From Owenia fusiformis (taxonomy: Eukaryota; Annelida; Polychaeta; Sabellida; Oweniidae): a stretch of 64,000 bases of DNA. Positions 47,901-60,289 of the stretch are shown one piece after another (within the stretch, counting starts at the first letter, position 1; each line of letters begins with the position of its first letter). The stretch lies in NCBI GenBank assembly GCA_903813345.2, contig CAIIXF020000006.1:25181936-25245935 (forward strand). Direction: 5' to 3'. The position numbers and the translations under genes are program-made. The notes beneath the pieces are model-generated. The model had not been told where the DNA came from and made no database searches. It saw nothing but the letters and a program-made list of their open reading frames with translations.

Positions 47901-50900
47901 AAATATTGGAACAGTTATACATGTACTTTCATTTTACAGCATCAACAATGTGAACTGAATGAATTATTGAAATAAAATAAAAGATTTATTGATCTCCAGT
48001 GTGATCTTTCCCATAGGCCCAATCTCATACTTTCTTGTTTCTATAGGGACAGTGGATCCCCCACACTCTCTGGAGCTAAGCGCAGATGGAGTCCTCCCAG
48101 CATAAGACGAGTTGCATTGACCCAAAACAACAAAAATGATGTGATCTTCAGGAAAGTTCGTGGGTAAGGATTGTTGTGTTTTACAATATTTTTTTATTTT
48201 TTTAACCCTATAGATTTCTTCCCTCATCAACATATGAAGTAAAACAGAATTGAAAAACCACAGTCAAAGTGGTCACTTCAGACCCTTTTTTTGTGTAGAT
48301 CCAAATCAGTGTTTTCCTTGGTTAACTCAAAATCTGTATTGCCTCCCCCATCATTCACCCAAAGTATTGTCAATGAATTTAACATTAAAGCTAAAGGCTT
48401 GATAAATACACTATTCATTAGTAAATGTATGTGTATATTGCTGTATTCTATTTTTTTGTATTTTACATATATCAGTAATAATTGGAAATTTCTTCTTGTA
48501 GTATCTTGAATAAATTGACCCCTGACCGGTTTGATAAGTTGAGTCTGGAACTTCTCAATGTAGGCATAGAAACCCAAACGATCCTTCGAGGAATTATCCT
48601 TCTAGTAAGTAGAACACAATTGTGTTTGTTTGTCTTGAACTTTGTTTTAATGCAAGTTAATATGTGTTGGTGGTTGTGATTTTCAAAACAAATACTACAT
48701 TAGGTTACATGAGGTGATAAGCTGCCTACTACAGTGTCTCAAAAAAAAATTTAACACTTACAAAAAGTTCAATATCTTTCATGATTATCTTACATGATTT
48801 CTGCGACTCGATAAAGAAGAATTATCAAAGCTCATCAAGAATGGACGATCTTGCACGGTTACTCATATAAGAACCTCTATTTCTCGAATAAATTCACACC
48901 ATCAGATTCAAAATCCGTCCAAGATTGGCTGCACGGCACAGATTTTATAGACGGATGTGAGATCTGATTTGCGCCAACTTCTCAGTGGCTGGACATGTGG
49001 TGATCAATTCTTTTTTTGGTGTGAATGCGGATAGTGATATCTTGATATGATCAATGATCCAGTTGTTTCTTTCCTGGATAGAAATACAAGATTTCATTGT
49101 CAGAGTGTTCAATTTTGTTACGTATGATGGCAACAGGATGGTGCAAAGGCCTGTGGCAGATCGTATGGTAGAACTCTTTGGAAATCAGAAGATAGCATTG
49201 AATCACCCAATGGATTGGCCCCATGGGTCATCCCACTTTACACCCTTGAGTTTTTGAAGGGCCTCTGAAAGCGATTTACAGCATCACAAACTGACCTAAA
49301 TGAACTTCTGCAAAAATAATTGATAGAATCAGAGTGATATTACAATTCATGTGCGCATGGGCAAGAGTACCACAGATTTGCTTTGGAGAACATGTTGAGG
49401 GGACCACATGTTTATGTGGATAGACCCAATGGTCATATGTAAGACAAATAGGAAAATTACATAATGACTCAGTTTAAGGCCAAGCTTCTACTCAGAAGAA
49501 AGTTAGATAATAAAGAAATTGTTCCTCTTTTGTCATTTGGTCCATCCAATCACTTAGAAGTTAGCGCAAGTCAGATTTTAACATGGGATACTAAAAGCTG
49601 TCATGTGGAGCCAATCAATGACAGATTTTGAATTTGATGGTGTCAAATTATTCGAGAAAGATTTGTCTTTTGGTTTCCAAAGTATATTTTAGGGAAAAGT
49701 CAAAATTATGAAAGATATTGAACTTTTTGTGAGTGTAACATTTTTTTTGAGACACACTGTATTGTAAATGACCAATGAATACAATTGTATCTGTCATGTG
49801 ACCTGCTTGGCCAATCACAGAATGGGAAACATAACCAAGCATAATAAGTGAAAATTAGTGAACTGCCATCTATACGAGTCCTGTCGCCCATTAGACAAAT
49901 CCAGTAAATCGTGCCACATATTTGTTATGATGTCATTCTTACAGTTTCAGAGAAATAGGCCGGTTATCCTATTGCTAATTTTCTTAAACCTCTTGCAGTT
50001 TTGTTCTTTATATTGCTGTCTGCAAGCTTTGGCATAGTAAATCAATCGATCAATATACTTCAGTTGCTAAGTCTATTAATAAATTATTTCTTGTTTCATT
50101 GTAGATATTTGACAAGGCTCTAGAGGAGCCAAAGTACAGCCCCCTCTACTCCCAACTATGCCTGAGACTATGTGAAGACGCGCCAAATTTTGAACCCCCC
50201 AACTCTAGCACGTCGACATTTCGTCGATTGTTGCTCACTAAGTGTCAAGATGAGTTTGAAAACAGATCCAGAGCCTTTGAGGCTTTTAATGACAAACACG
50301 TGTCTCTGTTGTCAGAGGATGAGCAAGAGCAGCTCCATATTGCCAAGAGTAAGATGCTTGGTAATATCAAGTTCATTGGTAAGTAGCATTTTCATGTCGC
50401 CACATGTAAAACAAAAAGATGTCGGTGTAGCCATGTTTGATAAATTTCTGTATGAGGGCTCTTCTTAGATTGCCAGATCGCTTGGTTCTTTTCCAGGTCT
50501 CGTGTAAATTTCCCCCATAGGCTATCACTGTTAAAAGAAAATTTCACGAGATTTGGCTCAGAAATATTGAAATGTCAGGTGTCTTATTTTTGAAATGCCC
50601 CTTGTAGCACTATTATTTTCTACATAAAAATATACCCATCACTTTTGAAATATGATTAAACATTAAAAAGCATTATTTTCTGTTTAACAATAAGATTTAA
50701 CAGATCATAAGTTAAATTTTCATGATTGCTTACTTGTTTGAAGAATCCCGTATTATTATTGTTCTCTCATTGTATAGGTGAGCTTGGTAAACTTGAGATG
50801 GTCCATGAAGGAGTTCTACACAAATGCATTAAGCAGCTTTTGGAGAAGAAGAAGAATGTACCAGTCAAGGATATGGAGGAGAACCTGGAATGCTTGTCTC

Positions 50901-53900
50901 AGATCCTGAGAACAATCGGTAGACGCCTAGACACTAAAAAAGCTAAGGTGTGAAATACTAGATTTACCATAGTTGTCTCAATATTTCCATTTTACAATTG
51001 TTTAGGCTGAAGTTTGGTATATGAACAACGTATAAGAATTTCCGCTTATGAATGATTAAAAGAGAGCTAAATAATAGATATCAATGAAAAGCCAAACAAT
51101 GGAATGATCAATGCAGGGGTAAACAATGACTTGATCAATGTAGGGCTAAATGAATGATCAAAGCAGGGCTAAACCTGATTTGATTAACGAAGGGTTAAAC
51201 AAAAAAATACCAGTGGAGTGCTATTCAATGGAATGATTAATGAAGGCCTTTAACAATGAAATGATAAGTAAAGGGCTAAATGACTTATTGTTTCAATTTT
51301 AAGTGCTCCAATATAGCTAATTATCCTGAAAATTAACAGCTTTAATTTTCATTCTTTGTAGGCATGGATGGACCAATATTTTCAACGCATTGCAAGCTTT
51401 GCGAGCAACGGTGAGCTGTCTTCTAGAATCCGCTTCATGCTGCAAGATATACAAGACCTACGCGAAAACAAGGTAAGCGTGTGGTAGGGTGAATAAGAAA
51501 AACTGAAAAAATAATGTTGTTATGTCACTACCGGAAGTGGTTGGTGTTCGGGTCTGTAACAGCATTCGGCAGTCGGTGTCTGTAACTAATTGCATGTGGT
51601 GACATTTTGCATGTTAATGTCTTGTTTCTTTGTATCAGATATGTTCTTTTAACAAAGGCATACTTATGCAATATAAATGTTTGCCTCTCAGAAGTTAAAA
51701 AAAGATCAGGTAAAATGTTGAATGCAGTTGCTTGAAACAGATTTAAAGAATAAATCGAAATATTGCAAAACTAAATCAATTTGTAAAATATTGAAGATGA
51801 AGCAAATATCTTGGATCTTGTATTTGTATTTTGAAATGATTACTATGAATAAAACTGAATAAATAAAAAAAATAGAAATGAACTGGATCAAATATTTTAT
51901 ACTTGAATTGATATTTGATATTGCAACACCAGTTTTTGTAATAGTACTAGTTTCCAATAAAAATAACAGTTATATGATTTTATTTGTGACATTTTTGTGC
52001 TTGTTTGTCTCCAGTGGTCACCACGTAAAGTGATGGCTGACAAAGGGCCTAGGACGATCCAGCAAGTTCATTTGGAGGCAGCAGAAGATTATGGTGTATA
52101 CTATCCCCCTACCGGACAGACTGGACCCATGCCTGGACAAGTAAGATCTACACTCAACTCGCTACCTCATGAAGTTTTCAGTCCTCCAGGAAAATTCACC
52201 TTACTACCTTACATTCAACACCTCTCACCTTAATGAGAAGACATTGATCCAGTGTTGAAATTGTAATTTTTGCATTAGAATAGTAAAAGACTCATAACTG
52301 TGTGATCAACACATCTTTTTATCGCTCTTTGGAAAATCGTTATTGTCGTTGTCATATACGGATGGCTAGACGCCACATGAACTTAATCTAGTGCCAAGAT
52401 CTGAATGGGTTTTGGGCATGCTGGGTAAATCACATGGTGACCATTTTACCCTCAAAGTGTGATATTTATCACTGTGTGTCTTGTTGATTGATTTATCATG
52501 AATTGATTTATCGTGAGTGCACTCAAACCAATGTATTTTCTTTTTCAGGACATGGGGCCAGTCTTTCAAATGACAAGGGGACGTGGAGGTTTGACTGATG
52601 TCTTTGGAGGGATGCCTACTGTCATGGGAAGCAATATTGGAATGGGACCAGGTGTTATCCATGACCCATTCATGCCTACTGGGCCTACATATTCAAACAA
52701 CATGGGACGGCCTCCTAGGATGAATGGACCAATTCCAGGTTTGTTCTTATACGGTGTTTTACTTTTAAACAAGGTCATTGCATATCCAGATTAGATACAT
52801 AATTCTAATTTTACTTTATTCTTATAAATATGCCCATTTTTAACATAACTCAACTGGTCACTAATTTTACTGTGTAATTAGAAAAGGGTGTACATGTGAA
52901 AGGTTTTATATACAATTAAAAACTGTTTGCAGGCTATATAAACAAACGTGAGAATGGTGTACCCCAGAACAGACAGAATGGAATGCCCCCTCAGCAAGTA
53001 CAACAACAACAACAACAGCAACAACAGCCTAGACAGCCACTCAACAAAGAAATGGGAAATTTACCTCCACGGTATAATACGGTTGTGATATCAATCTCTC
53101 AAGTCTGTCAGTGATAGTGGCTTGTTTTAAAACATCTGTCGATACAAATCCGATTTTAAGTTGCTATTAATAAATCATCAATAAATAAACCAATCAAAAT
53201 ACTGTATTTGTAGGTTTAGGAAACACATGGGACAACAAGGCCAACCATTTCAGCAATCTCCAGCCCAACCCTCCAACAATGATGAAAATATCAGCCTAAG
53301 ACCAAACAAGAATTTCCAAATGTTTAAGCCATGTTCTCCGAATACTCTCCCAAAATCTGCACAGACTCCGATTCCGCCTCCCTCACATTTGAATTCCACC
53401 GCTGCTCCCCCGAAACCTGAACTGAATCCCCTACTACAGAAACAGGTAAGTCATCTGTGCTTTGTGATGTGACAATGCATTTGCAATCAAGCTTTACTGT
53501 GGATTCTTGCCACCTTGTTATTAGATGAATCAATATCAAGAATGAGCCTATTTTGTTCAATTTTGAAAAATGAAAATTAGGTTTTGAACTTTTGGCAGTC
53601 TAGACCATCTCACTGGATTTACACCTGTGGTCTACTATTTTGTAATAACACATGTTTTGAATGAGGATATTCATGAGCAGTCATCAGGAAAAGGCCAACT
53701 TTGCAATGTACATTAGTATGTTAAATACTGAATCCCCCATGTAACATCAAATGTCCTTGTATGAACATGAACAATTGTGAACATTTTGAAAGTATCTTTG
53801 GTTCTCCCTTTAATAGTACTTTTGTTTCTGCAATTTGCAGCCTCAAATTACAATCAAGAAAGAGAAAAAAGCTCCTGAGAAGAGGAACGAGGAGAAGAAA

Positions 53901-56900
53901 AATGAAAAGAAGCCAGCCCCCACCAAGGAAGAACTTGATAAAGTCAGGGTAAGTAGTAATTGTTTTCATTATCCCTTCATGTTGTTAGTCATTTTATTTG
54001 AATTTGGAGGAGAAATAAAAATTAGTTTGAGTGAAATAATGTACATGTATATATATTTCAATATAAAAACTGGTTTCTGTCAACTCTGATGCTCAACTGA
54101 TTAAAACTAATTTAGAATTTGAAAACCACCTGCAACTGAGACTTTACCCTTTACAGGAAAAATGTGGACATATCAATTTGGTTTTTTCTTTGTAATCAAA
54201 ATTTGAAAAATTGAGATTTTGAATCAGTTGAGAAAATTCTTTACAAGAAAACTTCTCATTTTTAATGAAATTCTATATTTGCAATTGTAGGATAATGTCC
54301 TGTCTGAATACCTCAAAACGGAAGATACAATGGAAGCCATGACATCAGTTAAAGAAATGAGACCCCCGCGGAAATATCTCACCCCAATGGTGTGTCACAT
54401 GATGATGATGGCCCTGGAGAAATCAGACAAGGATCGGGAAAATATTAGTCATCTGATATCAGCATTTAAGAATGAAGGAATTATCACAGCAGAACAGTTC
54501 ACCGAGGTTCGTTTGACTACTTTTTCAAAATTCTCAATACAATCTTTTTGAAAATTCTCAATCTTCTCATTATTTCATTACTGTGTAAATTAAAGAATCC
54601 ACTCCTCATTCTTAACCTTTCTTTTGTGTATTGATGAGAAAATTTCTTATTATATTTCCTTAAAAATTGTATTTACCTTCCCTACTCCCCTACCTTCCCT
54701 ACCTGCAGCTTTATACAACAACCAATCAATAACTGAAGTGTTTTCTATATAATCTGTACTAAACCAGAAAACAGTACAATAAACAATCCTTGTATGATTT
54801 TATTAACTGTTTCAGGCTTTTGAGACAATTCTGTCTAAGATGTCTGATCTTGAGGCTGATGTCCCACTCATCAAATCCTATGTGTCCAAATATGCCGGCA
54901 GAGCAGTTATCGACGAAATCATCTCATTGGTCGAACTCTCTGAACCAATGAAACAGGGTGCTCATTACCCACTGTTCATGCTATGTCTGCAACATCTTCT
55001 CAAATTGGCAAACAAGGAGTGGTTACAGAAAACGTTCAACGAGAGTAAAATTAACTTGGAAGATATGCTGCCTGGTAAGACTACGTTTTTTCATGTTTTC
55101 AGCGCTTGTGTATTCACTGGTGATCCGCTCGATTACGCTAGTTACCAAAACGAATCGTTTTGGTAACAAAATGTCGGTACATCGAAGGTACGATTTTTCT
55201 TTTTCCTTATTTCACGCGTTGTAGGCAGAATCCCCACGACGTTTTTTCACACAAACGTGTATCAGCATCATATGTTTTCGAAAATGTACATGTTTGCGAA
55301 AAAATAGCTCAGAAGACAACAGAATCGTCGATTTAATTCCTCACTTAAGTTACATAAACGGTTTGGGTTAAAAGTGCAGATCTTAACTGTTTTTCGAAAA
55401 ACCGTTTATGTAACTTAAGTGAGGAATTAAATCGATAATTCTGTTGTCTTCTGAACTATTTGTACGCAAATATGTACATTTTCTAAGACATGATGCTGAG
55501 GCACGTTTATTTTAAAAATGTTGTGGGAATTCTGCCTACAACGTGTGAAATAAGGAAAAAAGAAAAATCGTACCTTCGACGTTCCGACATTTTGTTACCA
55601 AAACGAACCGTTTCGGTAACCAGCGTAATCGAGTGGATCACCAGTGTGTATTAGTGTATGTATAAAAAGTTTGATGGCACTTTTCATTTATTAGTTATTA
55701 TCCAGATATAAAAAAAAAATTTAAATGTTGACCTGGTAATAATTTTATGTGCATAATTGCTGAATGAGCTTATTTTGATTTTACAGAATCTGATAGAAAC
55801 CGTGAGCGAATGATGGAGATCCTCGAAGATCGTGGTCTCAGCTTCCTTTACCCTCTTTTGCGTGTACAGTCCAGCATGTGGCGCACATTTCAACGTGACC
55901 CCAACGCAACAGCTGTCTATAAATGGATCAAAGAGAACGTGGACATTGAGCTGTACAAGGTTCCTGGATTCATTAACGCACTGGTGACGAGTATCTTGCG
56001 CTATGTGACATCAGAGACCACTCTGGGTAATGGAGTTGATCCAAAGGTGGTGCCGGAAAAAGCTTTACTCGAGAAAGAACACATGATATTCGATAAATAC
56101 AAGGTGAGGAGATAACCTGACTTAAGGGTGACTTGATTTAAATTCAGAGAAAATATGGAGATTAAATTGAGTAAAGCACAAACAGTCCTGCTGATTTACT
56201 GGGAAATTTTATCTGAAATTGTCAAAAACTTAGAAATGTGTTCATTCCTGTGAGTGATATACTTGTTATGCAAAACGTTGAATACTGAATATGGTTACAA
56301 CTCACTAAGCAGATGATTGGTTAGGGACAGATCAGTATTATTATAAAACAATGCCACTATGATTCTCCAGTGTAATAATCCATATTTTGTTGTTTAGGGA
56401 GTGCTCCAGAAGTTCTTACATGATGAAAGTGATCTCCAAATGTGCACGCTTTACACTCTTCAGGTGTTCTGCCACACCAACCATTTCCCTAAAGGTAAAA
56501 AATATTTTTCATGTCACCACCACAATTGTTATTGTCTCCAACATTTTTGTGGATGGCGTTTGGAGGTTGGCATCTGTAACAAATGGCAGGTGGTGACATT
56601 TCGCATATTAATGCCTTGTTATTAATTAATTTTGTATTTGTTTTCACTATTTACAACAGCGCACTTGAAAATTAATGATATGTGTATAGAAATACAATTT
56701 TCAAAAGTAATTACCGTATATACAAATACTTGAAAACGCTTGATATGTGAACACCTTATTCAAACATATTTGGCATGTAGCATAAGAATTGAATCTTTGA
56801 GCTCCTCTTAAGTGTTTAACCATTTGTATTGCAGGCATGTTGTTGAGATTTTTCATGCAACTCTATGATCTGGAACTAGTTGATGAGGAAGTGTTTCTCA

Positions 56901-57623
56901 GATGGAAGGAGGAAGTCAATGATGACTACCCTGGAAAAGGAAAGGCATTATTTCAGGTAAGAATTCTTTTATGCACAAGAAAATTCCATGAGTAACAAAT
57001 GCCACCGCACTAAACATATATATATTTGACTAAATCACTCCTCAGTTTATGAAGATTTTTCCAAAGAAATGAAAAATATAAAAATAATCATCAAAGACTA
57101 CCATGTGACATAAAACCCAAATTTTGGGCTTGGTTTACAAGTTATAGCCTAAAATTTCAAATTGTTAACATGAAATTCGGGTATTTTATTTTAATTTGAG
57201 CAACCGATCGATTTAGAATCATGCCAAATTTAAAGAGAAACTGTCAGATGGACATCGACTGTTTACATATTACATAATATATACTATTTTTTTTAAATTA
57301 ATTGTAATTATTTCTTAAAATAGACTAATTTTCAATTTCATAAAATAGACTAATTTTCACAACTCTGATCATTTGATGCAAATATAGCAAGGTTTCATTA
57401 TGTGGTGACCTATTGATATAGCCTCGAACTTTTTTTTGGACGGTGTTCAGCCTTTGGCAGTTGGTGTGTGTAACAAATGGCAGTTGGTGACATTTCACAT
57501 ATTAATGCCTTGTTATTTACATTATAACAGCTTGTAGATTATTGTTGTTGTTTTCAGGTGAACCAATGGTTGACCTGGCTGGATGAGGCAGAAGAGGAAA
57601 GTGACGAGGAAGATCAGGAATAG
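44906..57623 (+). CDS. EIF4G2: Eukaryotic translation initiation factor 4 gamma 2 (NAT1/DAP5/p97)
   Basis: Scaffold for cap-independent and alternative translation initiation; it binds eIF4A and eIF3 but lacks the eIF4E- and PABP-binding region of eIF4G1. Seventeen coding exons, all GT-AG and in phase: 44906-44955, 48047-48163, 48502-48604, 50105-50378, 50778-50947, 51362-51472, 52015-52140, 52549-52738, 52933-53071, 53214-53445, 53841-53948, 54291-54506, 54816-55074, 55787-56103, 56398-56494, 56835-56956, 57558-57623; 898 residues, close to the human protein. MIF4G domain about 47-278 (IFRKVRGILNKLTP, MLGNIKFIGELGKL), Gln-rich linker near 395-410, MA3 about 541-665, W2 about 720-898 ending in WLTWLDEAEEESDEED. 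No in-frame AUG occurs before residue 174. I chose CTG at 44906 (A at -3, G at +4) because it aligns with the GUG start of vertebrate EIF4G2, six residues before the shared GGAS. Confidence 0.95.
44956..48046 (+). other. EIF4G2: Intron 1 of EIF4G2
   Basis: Donor GTAAGT at 44956 and acceptor CTATAG ending 48046; the split Arg codon joins exactly. The interior shows no exon. A MITE lies at 47474-47856. I looked for a C/D box snoRNA (TGATGA with CTGA at suitable spacing and a terminal stem) and found none convincing. Confidence 0.7.
47474..47856. mobile_element. MITE with TAGTCTATATCC ends and 9-bp target duplication
   Basis: The direct repeat TAAAGAATG flanks it (47465-47473 and 47857-47865). 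Ends TAGTCTATATCC and GGATATAGTCTA are inverted repeats with one mismatch, and subterminal AGACTGAATTT / AATTCAGACT also pair. A 9-bp duplication suggests a Mutator-like or hAT-like origin. Confidence 0.6.
48732..49759 (+). pseudogene. Decayed Tc1/mariner-type transposon with transposase relic
   Basis: Terminal inverted repeats of about 55 bp start CAGTGTCTCAAAAAAAA and end TTTTTTTTGAGACACACTG, flanked by TA (48730-48731, 49760-49761). Within, the + strand near 49128 reads QQDGA in one frame; after a frameshift it continues with VADRMVELF and MDWPHGSSHFTPLSF, matching the QQDGA...WPxxSPDLTPLDFF signature of mariner/Tc transposases. Stops and shifts make it inactive. It sits in intron 3 of EIF4G2. 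Confidence 0.75.
51522..51625 (+). repeat. Short dispersed repeat in EIF4G2 intron 6
   Basis: Shares CTGTAAC, GTGGTGACATTTTGCAT and TTAATGTCTTGTT with copies at 56511-56622, 57428-57516 and 58768-58846, all in the same orientation. The ends ATGTCACTACC / TGTGGTGACAT can pair. Confidence 0.6.
55115..55646. mobile_element. 532-bp fold-back element in EIF4G2 intron 13
   Basis: Ends CACTGGTGATCC and GGATCACCAGTG, flanked by TGTATT on both sides (55109-55114, 55647-55652). The arms, about 240 bp each, are mirrored nearly throughout (GTTACCAAAACGAATCG, ATTTCACGCGTTGTAGGCAG, CTTAAGTTACATAAACGG) around a short centre near 55370. It begins 40 nt after the intron 13 donor. Open frames here are mirror artefacts of the palindrome. 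Confidence 0.85.
56511..56622 (+). repeat. Short dispersed repeat in EIF4G2 intron 15
   Basis: ATGTCACCACC at the left pairs with GGTGGTGACAT at the right; CATCTGTAACAAATGGCAGG and the tail CGCATATTAATGCCTTGTTA are shared with the neighbouring copies. It starts 16 nt after the donor site of exon 15. Confidence 0.65.
57428..57516 (+). repeat. Short dispersed repeat in EIF4G2 intron 16
   Basis: Contains GGACGGTGTTCAGCC, GTGTGTAACAAATGGCAG and CACATATTAATGCCTTGTTA, in the same orientation as the copies in introns 6 and 15. Confidence 0.6.
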
Positions 57624-58767
57624 TTGGCATAGCAACTGAATAGTTGGCATAGCAACCCAAAAAAATAATCCCAAAATGTGTGGTCTTGTTTGTATGTTGT
57701 GTTATGTTCATGGTAATTGCAAAGTGGAAGAAACATTAGGAATGATGGATACTTCAGTCAATATAGTCGAGAATAGTTAAAATGTAAGATATGGATTTTA
57801 CGCAAAAAACACTTGTGAGAAACAGTAAAAACTGATGAAAAAGACAAATCAATTTTAGAATGGACTTTTAGAGAATGCATGAAACGTGGAAATATATATT
57901 TATTCAATGTGAGTAAACCAAAGCAGCAAACTAATGTAGTCAGTTAATGATAGACATACTACCAAAAATGTGACTGTAGTCTAGTTAGCTGTTGTAATAA
58001 AAAAAACTGCAATGCTATATTGAGATAGATTTAAGAACTACGTCCACTCGAAATTTGGAAACAAGAATTGGATATAGGCGCACAACTTTTTCCAAGTGCA
58101 TGGTTTCCTTGAGCTTAATATTTAAAGCATTGTTTTTGTTTGTATAATCATGTTTCTCATTATCATCGTCCCCTGTATCTCTCATAATGTGTGAACTACA
58201 AAATGGATTTTATCAGTCAACATAGAGAATCATAAATGAAATATAATATGGAGTGTTATCTGTCAAGTTTTTAGCCAACAGTGTAAATAAATGTGTGATA
58301 AAAAATAAAAAAACAAAAATCATGGTTTCAAATTAGGGACAGTGCAAGTCAAATTTGTATTATTAATAAAATCAGAAGTTGAGTAATATTTATTATAATT
58401 ATTGCAATAAATTGATGTGTCAGCAAAAAGTGTCAATCAAAACTCTGTGGAATGAACTCTGTAATAATAGAACTAAAAAATAAATTATGAACAAGAATAT
58501 ATGGTGTTATCTGATGAATTATGTGTTTAATGCAACAATGTATAAAATTAGGCTTCTTTTCTTCCATTTCTTCCTTTCTTTGAGAGTGTCCTAGTATGGC
58601 AGATTGGCGTTTTACATCTTGGGCCACAGTGTAAATATTACAGGTTTGTGCAAATGTGAAGACTTCTAGCACTCTTAATCGCACGAAAACCACCCCTTCC
58701 GATATCTTGAATTTGTTATGTGACAACCATCCACCACGAGTGTTGCATATTGTTATAGTCTACACCT
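57624..58767 (+). other. EIF4G2: 3' untranslated and downstream region of EIF4G2
   Basis: AT-rich sequence with no further coding. AATAAA at 58286-58291 is a good candidate polyadenylation signal, about 660 nt after the stop, with other AATAAA-like motifs near 58365 and 58405. Confidence 0.45.
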
Positions 58768-58846
58768 TAAGTGGACGGAGTTCTGCGGTCAGCATCTGTA
58801 ACAAATGGCAGGTGGTGCCATTTTTGCATGTTAATGCTTCGTTCAT
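58768..58846 (+). repeat. Short dispersed repeat downstream of EIF4G2
   Basis: Contains GGACGGAGTTCTGCGG, CATCTGTAACAAATGGCAGG and GCATGTTAATGC. The palindromic MITE at 58854-59034 has inserted immediately next to its right end. Confidence 0.6.
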
Positions 58847-58853
58847 ATTTGTG

Positions 58854-59034
58854 CATCCTCCGATCACAGGGCTTCAAAATTCAGAATGTCTTCGTCTTCT
58901 TTCTTTTTACCCCCTGCTATAACCAAGTTGGAAGCGCCCGAATCAAATTGCGAGTTCTTAATCGGGGAAATGCTAACTGCTTATAGCAGGGGGGAAAAGG
59001 AGGTACGGATTCTGGACACCTGCTTTGGAGGATG
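58854..59034. mobile_element. Palindromic MITE with CATCCTCC ends, copy 2
   Basis: Begins CATCCTCC, ends GGAGGATG, flanked by ATATTTGTG on both sides (58845-58853, 59035-59043). Same family as 292-540, with a shorter centre; the arms CCCCCTGCTATAA / TTATAGCAGGGGG pair. Confidence 0.75.
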
Positions 59035-59043
59035 ATATTTGTG

Positions 59044-60289
59044 ATGTGACTTATCTTATATCCTCATTTCCATTAAGATTATGATTCAAATTACACAAAG
59101 TCAGTCATGTCTGTCATGCTTACTAATCAAGATGACTTATGAAAAAATGAATATTGATTTAATGGGAAGATTTAATTGATGACAGCAGACCTGATTAAAG
59201 TCGAGGAAAGTAAATTTAAGGTAGTTTACTGGCAATGGATGGCTCCGTGCTATCACGCAGGAGCAATGATTTGATGAGTGTCAATTTTTATCTGTGGCAG
59301 CTACAGATACCATTATACAAAGTACGCACATGCTTACATAAATAAAGAAAAGATATATTTTTCAAAGTTAAAATAAATGAACTACGAGCTAGAAGTAGAC
59401 TTTAAAGTATGCTTTTACAATCGTATACTTGTATTCGATTTCGTTTTGAATGAGTCTGTGAAATTAATAATCAGTAAAATTTGTATTATTTCTCATAATC
59501 CATTTTCTCTATTTACCTCGTTCAATTGCAACAGACTTTGATAATCGTTAATGCGGAATGAGACGATTAGTATGTGGGATAGTACATGCATACATACATG
59601 TATAACCTTGTAAAACGTTTTTCTCGTTTCACGTTCATTTTTATCATAATTCAAAATTGCCAAGCTCGCCTATAACACATATACCACGCATTTTATTGTC
59701 ATATTTGATGTTTTACCAGAGTGAAAGTGGTCAGAAACATTTTATGATTATTTTTAAAGCACGGTTTTTCGATAATTAACATATTCGATTAATACGTGTT
59801 GCTGAGTGGACATTGTTGAGTAGAAAAAATATAAAAAACAAGTCACCAGGCAATTTTCAGTACATCATCTTCAAACAGACAACTGGTCTTACATTTTTTT
59901 CATTTTGATTTCTCATTCTCCAGTCGTTTTGTCTTGACCCTTCAATTTTCAGTTGATATTGATTAGCACTACTGAGATGAAAATTATAACAAACTTTGAA
60001 TCACTTTTTACATGCCAATCTGCTCCGTTTTCATAATTTGAATCAAAAACATAATTTAAAACTCATGGGAGCCTTCCTCATTCTTCTGATCTCTCCGGAG
60101 ACGCATTTAAACAAAATGGCCAATTACGAGACGTTCGCAAGCGTGTGATGACGTTGTTTATGATTAGTCATTCGAATTCCAAATACAAGTGATTTAGAAA
60201 ATAGGATTATGATAAACTTGTTCGTGTTTATCCAAGCAAAATATCGTAACAACTATTACATTTTTGAGCAGTTTTGACACCTAAGCAAA
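59044..60289. other. Intergenic, nothing recognisable
   Basis: AT-rich sequence; no exon, RNA gene or repeat that I can support. Confidence 0.4.

Noticed and set aside
54958-55224. Frames overlapping EIF4G2 exon 13 and intron 13
   Set aside because: They are out of the EIF4G2 frame or run into the fold-back element; the in-phase splice at 55074/55787 explains the region.
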